NCBI RefSeq assembly: GCF_002234595.1
Contig: NZ_NMUL01000018.1
Location: 1-64,000 of the forward strand
DNA: 64,000 bases
From: Amycolatopsis vastitatis
GTDB lineage: Bacteria; Actinomycetota; Actinomycetes; Mycobacteriales; Pseudonocardiaceae
Reading direction: 5' to 3'
Positions 31,493-40,894 of this stretch are shown in pieces. The translations under genes were made by a program, and so were the position numbers. Below the pieces are notes generated by a model. The model was not told where the DNA came from. It searched no databases and was given only the letters and a program-made list of their open reading frames with translations. Position 1 is the stretch's first letter, and each line of letters starts with the position of its first letter.

Positions 31493-34138
31493 TCAGGTCA
31501 GCAGGGTCAGGACGGTCTCCGAGTGGCGTCCCGGCGAGCGTGCCGTGCGGGCCTGCAGCCACGCCTCCAGGCGGTCCTCCGGCAGCGGCCGCGAGATCAG
31601 GTAGCCCTGGGCGACGTCACAGCCCATCGCCTCGAGCTGGTCGCGGGCCACGTCCTCCTCGACGCCTTCGGCGACCACCGTCAGGCCGAGCGAGTGGCCC
31701 AGCTCGACGATCGAGCGGACCACGGCGAGGTCGCCGAGGTCGGTGCCCATGCCGAGGACGAAGCTCTTGTCGATCTTGACCTGGTCGACCGGCAGCTGCC
31801 GCAGGTACGCCAGCGACGAATAGCCCGTCCCGAAGTCGTCCACGGCGAGGGTGATGCCCAGCGAGTGCAGCTCGCGCAGGATCGGCAGCGCCTTCTGCGG
31901 GTCGGACATCACGCCGGACTCGGTCAGCTCGAACGTCAGCAGCTCCGGCGGGATGCCGACGCGCTCCAGCTCGCGGGCCACCTTGTTCGGGAAGTCCTCG
32001 TCGGCGAGGTTGCGCACCGACAGGTTGACCGCCACCGAGATCCGCAGGCCCTCGTCGAGCCACTTGCGGCAGCGCTTCAGCGCCTCGCCGAGCACGAACG
32101 ACGTCAGGACGCCGATCAGGCCCGCCGCTTCGATGGCCGGGACGAACTCGTCCGGGCCGAGCCTGCCGAACTCCGGGTGCACCCAGCGGACGAGCGCCTC
32201 GACGCCCTGCACCTGCCGGTTCGGCAGGGTGATCTTCGGCTGGTAGTGCACGCTGACCTGGCCGTCTTCGAGGGACTGCCGGAACTGCGTCACCATCTGG
32301 AAGCGGCGCAGGAAGATCTGGCCCATGCTCGGCACGTAGCCGCGGACCTCTTCGCCGCCCTTCGTCGCGCGGACGGCGACGTCGGCGCGCTGCAGCAGGC
32401 CTTCGACGTCGACGACATCGCCGGGTTCGTCCGTGGACGTCGTCGCGTAGCCGATCATCGCGTTCGCCTCGACCGAGAGCCGGTCGACCGGGTACGGCGC
32501 GGAGAGCTCCTGGCGCAGCCGTTCGGCCGCGTGGTGGGCGTCCTCCGGCGGGCAGCCGACGAGCAGCGCCGCGAAGGACGCGCCTTCGAGGCGGGCGAGC
32601 GGGACGTCGGGGCCGAGCGCGTCGCGGATGCGGCGGCCGGCGGCGACGACCATCCGGTCGGCCCAGGCGTAGCCGAGCGCGTCGCTGACCGTGGAGAAGA
32701 CGTCGAGGTCGATCCGCAGCACCACGGCGTTGGCGAAGTCCCGCAGCGGCTCCTTCGCCACCTGGCGGAAGCCCTGCCGGTTGAGATGCCCGGTGAGCGG
32801 GTCGTGGTAGGCGTCGTGGCGCAGCGTCGCCACCAGGCGCCGGTTGTCCAGCGACGTCGCGAGGTGGCTGGCCATCGTGCCGAGCAGCTGGACGTCGTAC
32901 TTGCCGAAGCCGCGCCAGCGGGACAGCCGGTCGTGCGCCTCGACCACGCCGAGCAGCCGGTTCGCGCTGCGCAGCGGGACGACGAGCGCCTCCTGGGCGC
33001 CGCGGTCGAGCAGCGCCGCGCGGACGTCGGGGTTGGCCTCGGTGATCCGGAAGTGCCGGACGTGCGCGCCGGGCAGCCGCAGCAGCGGGTCGTCGGCGCC
33101 GGGATCGGCGGGCGGCAGGTCGTCGCCCGCGACGACGACCCGCATGGTGTCCTTCTGCTCCAGCCGCAGCCGCAGCACGACGCGGCCCGCGGCGAGCTGG
33201 TCCTTGATGCGCTCGGCGATCGTCGCCCACTCGCGGACGTCGACCCCGCCGACGAGCTCGTCGGCGCCGCTGGCCGGGCGCGCCGCGGCCTGCTGGCCGG
33301 AGCGGGCCACCATCAGGCTGACGTCCGAGAGCGCCTCCATGTCCCGCTGCTCGCGCAGCAGGTCGGAGTACGCCCAGTACAGCGCGGTGAGGCCGAGGAA
33401 GACGGCGAGCACCAGCGGCCACGCCTTGGGCGTGGTCGAGATGACGAGGTACCCGGAGAGGCCGACGGACGCGTTGACGAAGCCGACGACGAGGATCCGC
33501 CCGGTGAGCCGGACGGCGGTGCTCACGCGCATCCGGCGCCGCAGGACGCGAACCGCGGCCAGCGCGAGCAGCGTGCTCACCAGCGGCGCGGTCAAGGTGC
33601 CCGCGAGCGCCGCGAGCCACGGGATCCGGTCACCGGGGCCGGCGAGGTACTTCACCAGCCCCGCGACCGCGAACGCGCCGGTGATTTCGAGCAGGAAGGC
33701 GCCCGCGTTGTAGAGGACGCGGCCGGCGACCTTCCGCGCCAGCAGCGTGCCGATGCCGGCGATCAGGTGCGCGGCCAGCACGACCTCGAACGGCGCGATG
33801 AAGAACCCGATGACGAGCGGGATCTCGGTGAAGGAGATCGTCCAGGAGATGCCGCTGCGGACGTCGACGTTGATGCCGAGCTGCTCGGCGAGCAGGAAGG
33901 CGACGGCGAGCACCGGCCCGATCCACAGCAGCTTGCTGTCCCAGTGGAACGGCAGCCACGAGCCGACGGCGAACGCGGCGACGAGCCCGATGCTCAGGAC
34001 GGTGAAGGTGTACGCGCGGAACCGGCGTTCGTCGGTGCGGGCTTCGGCGGAGGCGGGCTGCGGTGGTGTCCCGGAAGCGGCTCCCGGCCCGGGCTGCGCC
34101 TGCGCGACGGCGTCGCCGTGGGCGTTGGTGTCCGGCAT
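31493..34138 (-). CDS. Membrane c-di-GMP protein: degenerate GGDEF plus intact EAL
   Basis: 881 residues. An N-terminal membrane sensor with about eight helices (~40-270) is followed by a GAF-like region (~300-430), a GGDEF domain (~440-600) and an EAL domain (~615-870). The GGDEF active-site loop reads LEGASF instead of GGDEF, so cyclase activity is unlikely. The EAL domain keeps GVEALVRW, NLSVRN, FELTESG, DDFGTGYSS, KIDKSF and VAEGVEE, so c-di-GMP hydrolysis is likely. I chose the ATG with GGGAGGGAAGG upstream (MPDTNAHGD); a much longer in-frame opening upstream is non-coding. It is divergent from the GNAT gene. Confidence 0.92.
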   Translation of the reverse strand: MPDTNAHGDAVAQAQPGPGAASGTPPQPASAEARTDERRFRAYTFTVLSIGLVAAFAVGSWLPFHWDSKLLWIGPVLAVAFLLAEQLGINVDVRSGISWTISFTEIPLVIGFFIAPFEVVLAAHLIAGIGTLLARKVAGRVLYNAGAFLLEITGAFAVAGLVKYLAGPGDRIPWLAALAGTLTAPLVSTLLALAAVRVLRRRMRVSTAVRLTGRILVVGFVNASVGLSGYLVISTTPKAWPLVLAVFLGLTALYWAYSDLLREQRDMEALSDVSLMVARSGQQAAARPASGADELVGGVDVREWATIAERIKDQLAAGRVVLRLRLEQKDTMRVVVAGDDLPPADPGADDPLLRLPGAHVRHFRITEANPDVRAALLDRGAQEALVVPLRSANRLLGVVEAHDRLSRWRGFGKYDVQLLGTMASHLATSLDNRRLVATLRHDAYHDPLTGHLNRQGFRQVAKEPLRDFANAVVLRIDLDVFSTVSDALGYAWADRMVVAAGRRIRDALGPDVPLARLEGASFAALLVGCPPEDAHHAAERLRQELSAPYPVDRLSVEANAMIGYATTSTDEPGDVVDVEGLLQRADVAVRATKGGEEVRGYVPSMGQIFLRRFQMVTQFRQSLEDGQVSVHYQPKITLPNRQVQGVEALVRWVHPEFGRLGPDEFVPAIEAAGLIGVLTSFVLGEALKRCRKWLDEGLRISVAVNLSVRNLADEDFPNKVARELERVGIPPELLTFELTESGVMSDPQKALPILRELHSLGITLAVDDFGTGYSSLAYLRQLPVDQVKIDKSFVLGMGTDLGDLAVVRSIVELGHSLGLTVVAEGVEEDVARDQLEAMGCDVAQGYLISRPLPEDRLEAWLQARTARSPGRHSETVLTLLT

Positions 34139-34375
34139 CCGACCTTCCCTCCCGGCTTGTCCACCGGTGCTGATCCGTGACTTCGGGTGTGGACAAGGGC
34201 CATACCGTACCCCGGAGGGCGTACCCGTGTCCCTTTCGAGACAGTAGGAGATCACCCCAGGGTTAACAATGCCTCGAACGCGCTGACCTGCGTGGACCAC
34301 GGGGTGAAACATCGGGCAGGAGAAGCTCCAGCGGTTCCCTGCACACGGACGACCGGGTAGCGCTTCAATGGCCCC

Positions 34376-35314
34376 ATGCACAGCGATGTGATTGCCACCG
34401 AACACGCGGCGCGGCTCGCGGCGGTGGACTCCCTCCTCCCCGGTTCTTCCCCCTTCGAGGCGGCCGAAAACGCCGTGGTGCTGGAGGTGGCGGCCGGCGA
34501 CTCGGCCGCGTCCGGCCTCGCCTCGCGCATCCAGGTCGACCAGGATGCCCCGAACGCGCCGTGGCGGGCGCTGACCGAGCACCGGCTCGACCTCCAGCTG
34601 GCCGGCCCGCACCCGGCGGCCGCCCTCGACGCACTCCTCACTCGATGGGATGAACATCTGCGCGCGGTCGCCGAGCGCGGCGACACGGAGACCGCGGCGA
34701 TCGTCCCGCGCGCCAGCCGGGACGCGGCCGGCACGCGGGAAATGCTGCACCACGGCTTCGCGCCGCTGCGCGTGATCGCGGTCCGCCCCGCCGAGCGGAT
34801 GGTCCCGGCGGGTCCGCGCGGCACGCCCGGTGTCAAGATTCGCCGCGCCGAGCCCGGCGACCTCGAAACCGTCGTCTCCCTCGGGCTCGAGCTGCACTCG
34901 TTCGACGCCCAGTACGGCACGGTCAACCTGCGGCAGGGCGTCGAGGACATCATGGCCAAGGACCTGGCCGAACAGCTGAACCGCCCGGAACCGCCGCTGT
35001 GGATCGCCGAGCTGTACGGCCGTCCGCTCGGCATGGTGAACGTCCAGCACCCGGGCGAGACGGGGTGGATCAGCGACCGCGTGTCGGCGGACCGCGTCGG
35101 CTACCTGTCGTCACTGGCCGTCGCGAAGGAGGCACGGTCCTCCGGCGTCGGTACTGCGCTGGCCACGCACGCCCACCACGTCCTGGACGAGGAAGGCGCC
35201 GACGTCGTCCTGCTGCACCACGCGGCGGCGAACCCGCTGTCGACGCCGTTCTGGTACGCGCAGGGCTACCGCCCGCTGTGGACGTACTGGCAGCGTCGAC
35301 CAGCCGTTCGGTGA
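34376..35314 (+). CDS. GNAT-family acetyltransferase
   Basis: 312 residues. The C-terminal GNAT domain (~152-305) has KIRRAEPGDLETVVSLG, VGYLSSLAVAKEARSSGVGTALATHAH (acetyl-CoA pyrophosphate loop) and a final NPLSTPFWYAQGYRP. The N-terminal half (~1-145) resembles a degenerate second GNAT-like or regulatory half with no cofactor motif visible. Substrate unknown. Its own promoter region is the 237-bp divergent gap to the EAL gene. Confidence 0.85.
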   Translation: MHSDVIATEHAARLAAVDSLLPGSSPFEAAENAVVLEVAAGDSAASGLASRIQVDQDAPNAPWRALTEHRLDLQLAGPHPAAALDALLTRWDEHLRAVAERGDTETAAIVPRASRDAAGTREMLHHGFAPLRVIAVRPAERMVPAGPRGTPGVKIRRAEPGDLETVVSLGLELHSFDAQYGTVNLRQGVEDIMAKDLAEQLNRPEPPLWIAELYGRPLGMVNVQHPGETGWISDRVSADRVGYLSSLAVAKEARSSGVGTALATHAHHVLDEEGADVVLLHHAAANPLSTPFWYAQGYRPLWTYWQRRPAVR

Positions 35315-35388
35315 ACCTCTGGAGGATTACCCTCGGTGCCCGGTCCTTATAGGCTGACTCCCGAACCGCGAGGGATGGGGAGCCTGAA

Positions 35389-36243
35389 GTGACCGAGCAG
35401 CGGGACGCCGCGCCGAGAGCGCCCGAAGGCGTCGACACCGAGAAGCCGTCCGCGGCCCGGATCTACGACTGGTACCTGGGCGGTACGCAGAACTGGGCCG
35501 TGGACCGCGAGTTCGGCAGGCGCATGGAGCAGCAGTGGCCGCTGGTGCGGCCCGGCTCGAGGCAGAACCGCGAGTTCATGAACCGCGCGGTGCGCGCGGC
35601 GCTGCGGGCCGGCATCCGGCAGTTCATCGACCTCGGCTCGGGGGTCCCGACGGCCGGGAACGTGCACGAGGTCGTCGAGGCCGAGCTGCCGGACGAGCAC
35701 GACGCGAAGGTCGTCTACGTCGACTACGAGCCGGTCGCCGTCGCCCACGCGACGCTGATCCTCGAAGAAGGCATGGCGACCGACTGGGCCGGCATCGTCC
35801 AGGCCGACATGCGGGACGCGAAGGCCGTGCTGCGCGCCGAAGAGACGAAGCGGCTCATCGACTTCTCGCAGCCGGTCTGCCTGATCATGGCGGCGGTGCT
35901 GCACTTCGTCGGGCCGGACGACGACCCCGAAGGCCTGCTGGCGGCGTACCGGAACGCGCTCGCGCCGGGCAGCTGGCTGGCGATCTCGCAGATGAGCGAG
36001 GGCGACGGCGACGGCCCGTACCTGGAGGGGCTGCGCTGGTTCGTCGAGCAGTACCGGAAGACGAGCAACCCGGTGTGGCTGCGCGACCGCGAGGAGATCG
36101 AGCCGCTGTTCGGCGACTGGACCGTGCTGGAGCCGGGCGTCGTGCACCTGCCGGACTGGCGGCCCGACCGGAAGATCAACGCCCTGGAGGCGGAGGCCCG
36201 CCCGTTCGCGTGGTGCGCCGTCGCGGAGAAACCGGGCGCATGA
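35389..36243 (+). CDS. SAM-dependent methyltransferase (DUF574/SAV2177 type), copy 1
   Basis: 284 residues of the actinobacterial S-adenosylmethionine methyltransferase family typified by DxEKPSxARxYDWYLGG (residues ~17-33) and the SAM loop FIDLGSGVPTAGNVHE. The N-terminal DWYLGG segment is family-specific. The target is unknown. The start is GTG, with GGGGAG six bases before. It ends in an ATGA overlap with a close paralogue. Confidence 0.9.
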   Translation: MTEQRDAAPRAPEGVDTEKPSAARIYDWYLGGTQNWAVDREFGRRMEQQWPLVRPGSRQNREFMNRAVRAALRAGIRQFIDLGSGVPTAGNVHEVVEAELPDEHDAKVVYVDYEPVAVAHATLILEEGMATDWAGIVQADMRDAKAVLRAEETKRLIDFSQPVCLIMAAVLHFVGPDDDPEGLLAAYRNALAPGSWLAISQMSEGDGDGPYLEGLRWFVEQYRKTSNPVWLRDREEIEPLFGDWTVLEPGVVHLPDWRPDRKINALEAEARPFAWCAVAEKPGA

Positions 36244-37142
36244 GTCCGAGGAAGACAGCGCGCGAAGCGCCTCCGTTGAGGGCGGCGGTGGGGGCATGGG
36301 AGGAGGCCCCGATCGCGCCCGCCGGGGTCGACACGGAGAAGCCGTCCGCGGCGCGCGTCTACGACTGGTACCTGGGCGGAACGCACCACTGGGCGGTCGA
36401 CCGCGAGTTCGGCCGCCGAGTCGAGAAGCTGTGGCCGCTGATCCGGCCGATCTCGCGGCAGAACCGGGCGTTCATGAACCGGGTCGTCTCGGCGGCGATG
36501 GACGCCGGCATCCGGCAGTTCGTCGACCTCGGCTCCGGCGTCCCGACGGCGGGGAACGTGCACGAGATCGTCCGCGAGCGGCTGCCCGCCGGTGAACGGG
36601 CTTCGGTGGTCTACGTCGACTACGAGCCGGTGGCGGCGGCGCACTCGCGGCTGATCCTGGAGCGCGAAGGCGCGTCGAGCTGGGCCGGGCTCGTCGAGCG
36701 GGACATCCGGCGCCCGGAGGAGATCTTCACCGACGACCTCACGCGGGAGCTGATCGACTGGTCGAGGCCGGTGTGCCTGCTGATGATCACGGTCATGCAC
36801 TTCATCGGGCCGTCCGACGAGCCGGACGAGCTGATGGCGACGTACCGCTCCCGCCTGGCGCCGGGCAGCTGGCTCGCGCTGACGCACGGCACGTGCCGCG
36901 ACGACGCCCCGCCGGACCGCGCGGCGGAGGTCCGCCGGTTCATCGAGGCCTACCAGGACACGTCGAACCCGGCGTGGCTGCGCTCGGCCGAGGAGCTGCT
37001 GCCCTGGTTCGGCGGCTGGCCGCTGCTCCCACCGGGGATGACGTCGTTGCCGGACTGGCGTCCCGAAACCCCGCCGACGCCGATCGACACCGAGACGCGT
37101 CCCTTCGCCTGGTGCGCCGTCGCGCGTCGGCCAGGGCTCTGA
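36240..37142 (+). CDS. SAM-dependent methyltransferase (DUF574/SAV2177 type), copy 2
   Basis: 300 residues, clearly paralogous to the preceding gene over the whole length (shared GVDTEKPSAAR, YDWYLGGT, AVDREFGRR, FVDLGSGVPTAGNVHE, RPFAWCAVA). It has an extra ~27-residue N-terminus. The pair looks like a tandem duplication transcribed together; translation is coupled by ATGA. Function unknown. Differences in the middle third suggest different substrates. Confidence 0.9.
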   Translation: MSPRKTAREAPPLRAAVGAWEEAPIAPAGVDTEKPSAARVYDWYLGGTHHWAVDREFGRRVEKLWPLIRPISRQNRAFMNRVVSAAMDAGIRQFVDLGSGVPTAGNVHEIVRERLPAGERASVVYVDYEPVAAAHSRLILEREGASSWAGLVERDIRRPEEIFTDDLTRELIDWSRPVCLLMITVMHFIGPSDEPDELMATYRSRLAPGSWLALTHGTCRDDAPPDRAAEVRRFIEAYQDTSNPAWLRSAEELLPWFGGWPLLPPGMTSLPDWRPETPPTPIDTETRPFAWCAVARRPGL

Positions 37143-37205
37143 CCTGCGCTTTCCTTGATCGCTGTGGGCGAACGCACTCCGGGAAACAAACATGCCCATC
37201 GGAGA

Positions 37206-37226
37206 GTTGAGCTAGGCAGACTCAAC
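37206..37226 (+). promoter_or_regulatory. HAIR-like HspR operator upstream of lon
   Basis: GTTGAGC-N7-ACTCAAC matches 11 of 14 positions of the HspR-associated inverted repeat CTTGAGT-N7-ACTCAAG, ending 16 bp before the lon start. HspR is known to repress lon in Streptomyces through such a site, so heat-shock control of lon is expected here. Confidence 0.75.
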
Positions 37227-37242
37227 TACACGAGGAGTGCAC

Positions 37243-39645
37243 ATGTCCGACACCCGCCTCCTGCCCGTGCTCCCGCTCGATGACGACGTCGTGCTGCCGG
37301 GCATGGTCGTCCCGCTCGACCTGACCGACGCCGAGACGCGGGCCGCGGTGGAGTCCGCCCAGGCCAAGACGCCCAGTCAGGCGTCCTTCCCCGGCATCCG
37401 CTCTTCCGCGGCCACCAAGGCCGAAGTCCTGATCGTCCCGCGCGTCCACGGCGAATACGCCGGGTTCGGCACCGTCGCCACGGTCGAGCGCATCGGCCGC
37501 GTCCCCGGCGGCAAGGCCGCCGTCCTGCTGCGCGGCACGGGCCGCGCGCTCGTCGGGCGGATCGCCGACGGCCCCGGCGCCGCCCGCTGGGTGCACGCCG
37601 AGGACGCCCCCGAGACCACGAACGACCAGACCGCCAAGCTCGCGGCCGAGTACAAGGCCGTCGTCATCTCGATCCTCCAGCAGCGCGGCGGCTGGCAGCT
37701 GATCGACGCCGTCCAGCAGGTCGAAGAGCCGTCGGCGATCGCCGACATGTCCGGCAACGCGCCGTACCTCGACACCGAGCAGAAGCTGGCGCTGCTGTCC
37801 ACTTTGGACGTCAGCGTGCGCCTGGAGAAGGCGCTCGAGTGGAGCAAGGAATACCTCGCCGAGGTCGAGGTGACCGACACGATCCGCAAGGACGTCGCCG
37901 AGGGCATGGAGAAGCAGCAGAAGGAGTTCCTGCTGCGCCGCCAGCTCGAGGCCATCCGCAAGGAGCTCGGCGAGCTCGACGGCACCGCGCAGGACGACGA
38001 CTACCGCGCCCGCGTCGAAGCCGCCGAACTGCCCGAGCACGTCAAGAAGGCCGCACTGTCCGAAGTGGACAAGCTGGACCGCACGTCCGAGCAGTCCCCC
38101 GAAGGCGGCTGGATCCGCACGTGGCTGGACACCGTCCTGGAGCTGCCCTGGAACGAGCGCACCGAGGACGTCTACGACATCGCCGCGGCGCGGGCCGTGC
38201 TGGACGCCGACCACGCCGGCCTCGACGACGTCAAGGAACGCATCATCGAGTACCTGGCCGTGCGCAAGCGTCGCGCGGAATCGGGCCTCGGCCCGGTCGG
38301 CGGCCGCCGTTCCGGCGCGGTGCTCGCCCTCGCGGGTCCTCCCGGGGTCGGCAAGACGTCGCTCGGTGAGTCCGTCGCGAAGGCCATGGGCCGCAAGTTC
38401 GTCCGGGTCGCCCTCGGCGGCATCCGCGACGAGGCGGAGATCCGCGGCCACCGCCGCACGTACGTCGGCGCGCTGCCCGGCCGGATCGTCCGTGCCATCA
38501 AGGAAGCCGGCTCGATGAACCCGGTCGTGCTGCTCGACGAGATCGACAAGGTGGGCGCCGATTACCGCGGCGACCCGACCGCGGCGCTGCTCGAAGTGCT
38601 GGACCCGGAACAGAACCACACGTTCCGCGACCACTACCTCGAGGTCGAGCTGGACCTGTCCGACGTCGTGTTCCTGGCCACGGCCAACGCCCTGGAGACC
38701 ATCCCCGGCCCGCTGCTGGACCGCATGGAGCTCGTCACGCTGGACGGCTACACCGAGCACGAGAAGGTCACCATCGCCCGCGACCACCTGCTCCCGCGTG
38801 AGCTGGAGCGGGCCGGGCTGGCCGCTTCGGACGTCGTGTTGACGGACGCCGCGTTCAGCCGGATCGCCGCCGAGTACACCCGCGAGGCGGGCGTGCGCGA
38901 CGCGAACCGGACGATCGCGAAGGTGCTGCGGAAGATCGCGACGAAGGTCGCGCTCGACGAAGTTTCGCTGCCGCTGACCGTCGACGCTCTTGATCTGGAC
39001 GCCTACCTGGGCCGCCCGCGGCACATCCCGGAGTCGTCGCTGCCGGCGTCGACGCAGCGCACGGCGACCCCGGGCGTGGCGACCGGCCTGGCGGTGACGG
39101 GTGCCGGCGGTGACGTCCTCTACATCGAGGCGTCGCTGGCGGACCAGGAGTCCGGCGCGTCCGGGCTGCAGCTGACCGGTCAGCTCGGCGACGTGATGAA
39201 GGAGTCGGTGCAGATCGCGCTGTCCTACCTGCGTTCGCACGGCGCCGAGCTGGAGCTGCCGGTGGGCGACCTGAAGAACCGGGGCATCCACGTCCACGTC
39301 CCGGCGGGCGCGGTCCCGAAGGACGGGCCGTCGGCGGGTGTCACGATGACGACGGCGCTGGCGTCGCTGCTCTCCGGCCGCGTGGTCCGCGCGGACGTCG
39401 CGATGACCGGCGAGGTGTCCCTGACCGGCCGCGTGCTGCCGATCGGCGGCGTCAAGCAGAAGCTGCTGGCCGCGCACCGCGCGGGGATGAAGACGGTGAT
39501 CATCCCGCAGCGCAACGAGCCGGACCTGGACGACGTGCCCGCCGAGGTGCGCGCCCAGCTGGACGTCCACGCGGTGGCGAACGTCCGCGAGGTCCTGGAC
39601 CTCGCCCTGACCCCGGCTTCGACGCCGGTTTCCCAGGCGGCGTAA
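37243..39645 (+). CDS. lon: ATP-dependent protease Lon
   Basis: 800 residues. The N-terminal substrate-recognition domain (~1-205) is followed by a AAA+ ATPase (~260-590; Walker A GPPGVGKTS, Walker B VVLLDEIDK) and a C-terminal serine peptidase. The peptidase Ser-Lys dyad is Ser697 in PKDGPSAG and Lys740 in VKQKLL. It degrades damaged and regulatory proteins. The ATG has GAGGAG five bases upstream; a GTG two codons earlier overlaps this site. Likely under HspR control (see the operator). Confidence 0.97.
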   Translation: MSDTRLLPVLPLDDDVVLPGMVVPLDLTDAETRAAVESAQAKTPSQASFPGIRSSAATKAEVLIVPRVHGEYAGFGTVATVERIGRVPGGKAAVLLRGTGRALVGRIADGPGAARWVHAEDAPETTNDQTAKLAAEYKAVVISILQQRGGWQLIDAVQQVEEPSAIADMSGNAPYLDTEQKLALLSTLDVSVRLEKALEWSKEYLAEVEVTDTIRKDVAEGMEKQQKEFLLRRQLEAIRKELGELDGTAQDDDYRARVEAAELPEHVKKAALSEVDKLDRTSEQSPEGGWIRTWLDTVLELPWNERTEDVYDIAAARAVLDADHAGLDDVKERIIEYLAVRKRRAESGLGPVGGRRSGAVLALAGPPGVGKTSLGESVAKAMGRKFVRVALGGIRDEAEIRGHRRTYVGALPGRIVRAIKEAGSMNPVVLLDEIDKVGADYRGDPTAALLEVLDPEQNHTFRDHYLEVELDLSDVVFLATANALETIPGPLLDRMELVTLDGYTEHEKVTIARDHLLPRELERAGLAASDVVLTDAAFSRIAAEYTREAGVRDANRTIAKVLRKIATKVALDEVSLPLTVDALDLDAYLGRPRHIPESSLPASTQRTATPGVATGLAVTGAGGDVLYIEASLADQESGASGLQLTGQLGDVMKESVQIALSYLRSHGAELELPVGDLKNRGIHVHVPAGAVPKDGPSAGVTMTTALASLLSGRVVRADVAMTGEVSLTGRVLPIGGVKQKLLAAHRAGMKTVIIPQRNEPDLDDVPAEVRAQLDVHAVANVREVLDLALTPASTPVSQAA

Positions 39646-39665
39646 CCCCGAGCGCCGCCACCTGG

Positions 39666-39706
39666 AGAACGGCCGGTTTCCTTCCCCGGAGGAGACCGGC
39701 CGTTCT
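39666..39706. terminator. Bidirectional terminator after lon
   Basis: AGAACGGCCGGT(TTCC) / (GGAG)ACCGGCCGTTCT stem of at least twelve base pairs between convergent genes lon and the methyltransferase at 39713. Confidence 0.85.
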
Positions 39707-39712
39707 TCGCGT

Positions 39713-40537
39713 TCAAAGCCGCCGGGCGGCGATCAGGTACCCGGTGCCGAGCCAGCGCTTCGCCCCGCGGGCGATGGTCGTCTCCGGGTGCGCGCGCCAC
39801 GAGCGGTCCCAGCGGCGGACCAGGCGGTCGAACGGCGGCACCGTCGCGGTGACGTCGTAGGCGATGATCTCTTCCGGCTGCAGGCCCGCGCGCCACAGGA
39901 GCTCCCGCAGGCGCCGCGGGGTCAGCGCGACGATCCCGGTGCGGCGGGCACCGTGCCGTCTCGACGGCGGGACACCGACGGCGCGTTCCAGTGCGCCGAG
40001 GGTCCGGCGGGCGGGCCAGAAGACGCCCCATTCGAAGAGCCGGTACGGGCTCTTGGGGTTCAGCATCGTCGCCACGACGAGCCCGCCGGGCCGGGTGACG
40101 CGGGCGACTTCGTGCAGGGCCAGTGCGGCGTCGGTGTACTCGAGGACCCCCATGGCGAGGACGACGTCGAACTGCCGGTCGGTGAACGGCATCTCCTGGA
40201 TGTCGCCGACGGAAAGCCGCACCTCGGTGCCGGTGCGCGCCGCGACGGCGTCGATCATGGCCGGGGACTGGTCGCAGGCGGTGATGCGGAAGTCGCCGGG
40301 CCGGGTGTCGAGCAGGTGGCGCACCATCATCCCGGGTCCGCAGCCGACGTCGAGCAGGTCGCCGCCGGGGCAGCCGTCGAGGATCTGGTCGATGGCGTGG
40401 CGCCGCGAATGGTGGTAGCGCGCGGTGGGTCCCCATCCGGCGTGGTCTTCGGCGTAGCCGGCGACGAGCGCGGGCTCGGCGTACTGCACGCGGACGAGTT
40501 CCTCACGAACGGGTCGCATGGTCGCGGTAGTGGACAT
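39713..40537 (-). CDS. Class I SAM-dependent methyltransferase
   Basis: 274 residues with a Rossmann methyltransferase core: motif I LLDVGCGPGMMVRHLL (~62-77), acidic post-I Asp in ITACDQS, motif II/III VVLAMGVLEYTDA and RPGGLVVATM. This resembles small-molecule (ubiquinone/biotin-type) methyltransferases; substrate not predictable. The ATG has GGAGGAG upstream. A further 77 in-frame codons upstream lack a ribosome site and run into AC-rich DNA, so they are excluded. Confidence 0.85.
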   Translation of the reverse strand: MSTTATMRPVREELVRVQYAEPALVAGYAEDHAGWGPTARYHHSRRHAIDQILDGCPGGDLLDVGCGPGMMVRHLLDTRPGDFRITACDQSPAMIDAVAARTGTEVRLSVGDIQEMPFTDRQFDVVLAMGVLEYTDAALALHEVARVTRPGGLVVATMLNPKSPYRLFEWGVFWPARRTLGALERAVGVPPSRRHGARRTGIVALTPRRLRELLWRAGLQPEEIIAYDVTATVPPFDRLVRRWDRSWRAHPETTIARGAKRWLGTGYLIAARRL

Positions 40538-40894
40538 GTGCTCCTCCAACGGCTCGGTGAATTCCCCGGAAGCCCGGCACCCCGAACTGGGGTCGAGTCG
40601 CTCAAGAAGCCTGTTACGCCAAATCAGGTACGTTTCACAAATAAGGTCGAAAGGCCGAACGAACATACCCCCAAACAGCCGACGAACATCCACCCCACCC
40701 CCACGACCAGCCCAAACAGCACCCAACCGAACCAATGAATCGACCACAAAACGCGGAACCATCACCAACAGAAGAAAATCGCAAAATTATCCGCACCCGA
40801 CCGCGAAATACCTACGCCAATCGAGGGACACCAAAATCCCAACACCCACACGGAAACAGGTACCAACCCGACAAAGGCGACCACGGCCGGGGGT
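40538..40894. other. Intergenic segment with strongly strand-biased, C/A-rich DNA
   Basis: No supported gene. From about 40640 to 40870 the plus strand is very rich in A and C and poor in G and T (for example CCACCCCCACGACC, CCAAACAGCACCC), unlike the balanced high-GC DNA around it. Start codons with ribosome sites are lacking. It may be a decayed or non-coding element; its left part must contain the promoter of the methyltransferase. Confidence 0.6.

Noticed and set aside
31232..34180. 982-codon plus-strand frame opposite the EAL gene
   Set aside because: Shadow frame with Arg/Asp/Val repeats; it also runs through the tRNA-Met and tRNA-Thr genes.
34139..35050. N-terminal extension of the EAL protein to 35050
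   Set aside because: The extra residues lie opposite the GNAT gene, have no family similarity, and the ATG at 34138 has a good ribosome site before a conserved membrane domain.
40538..40768. 77-codon upstream extension of the methyltransferase at 39713
   Set aside because: No ribosome site and AC-biased DNA; the ATG at 40537 has GGAGGAG and a normal family start.
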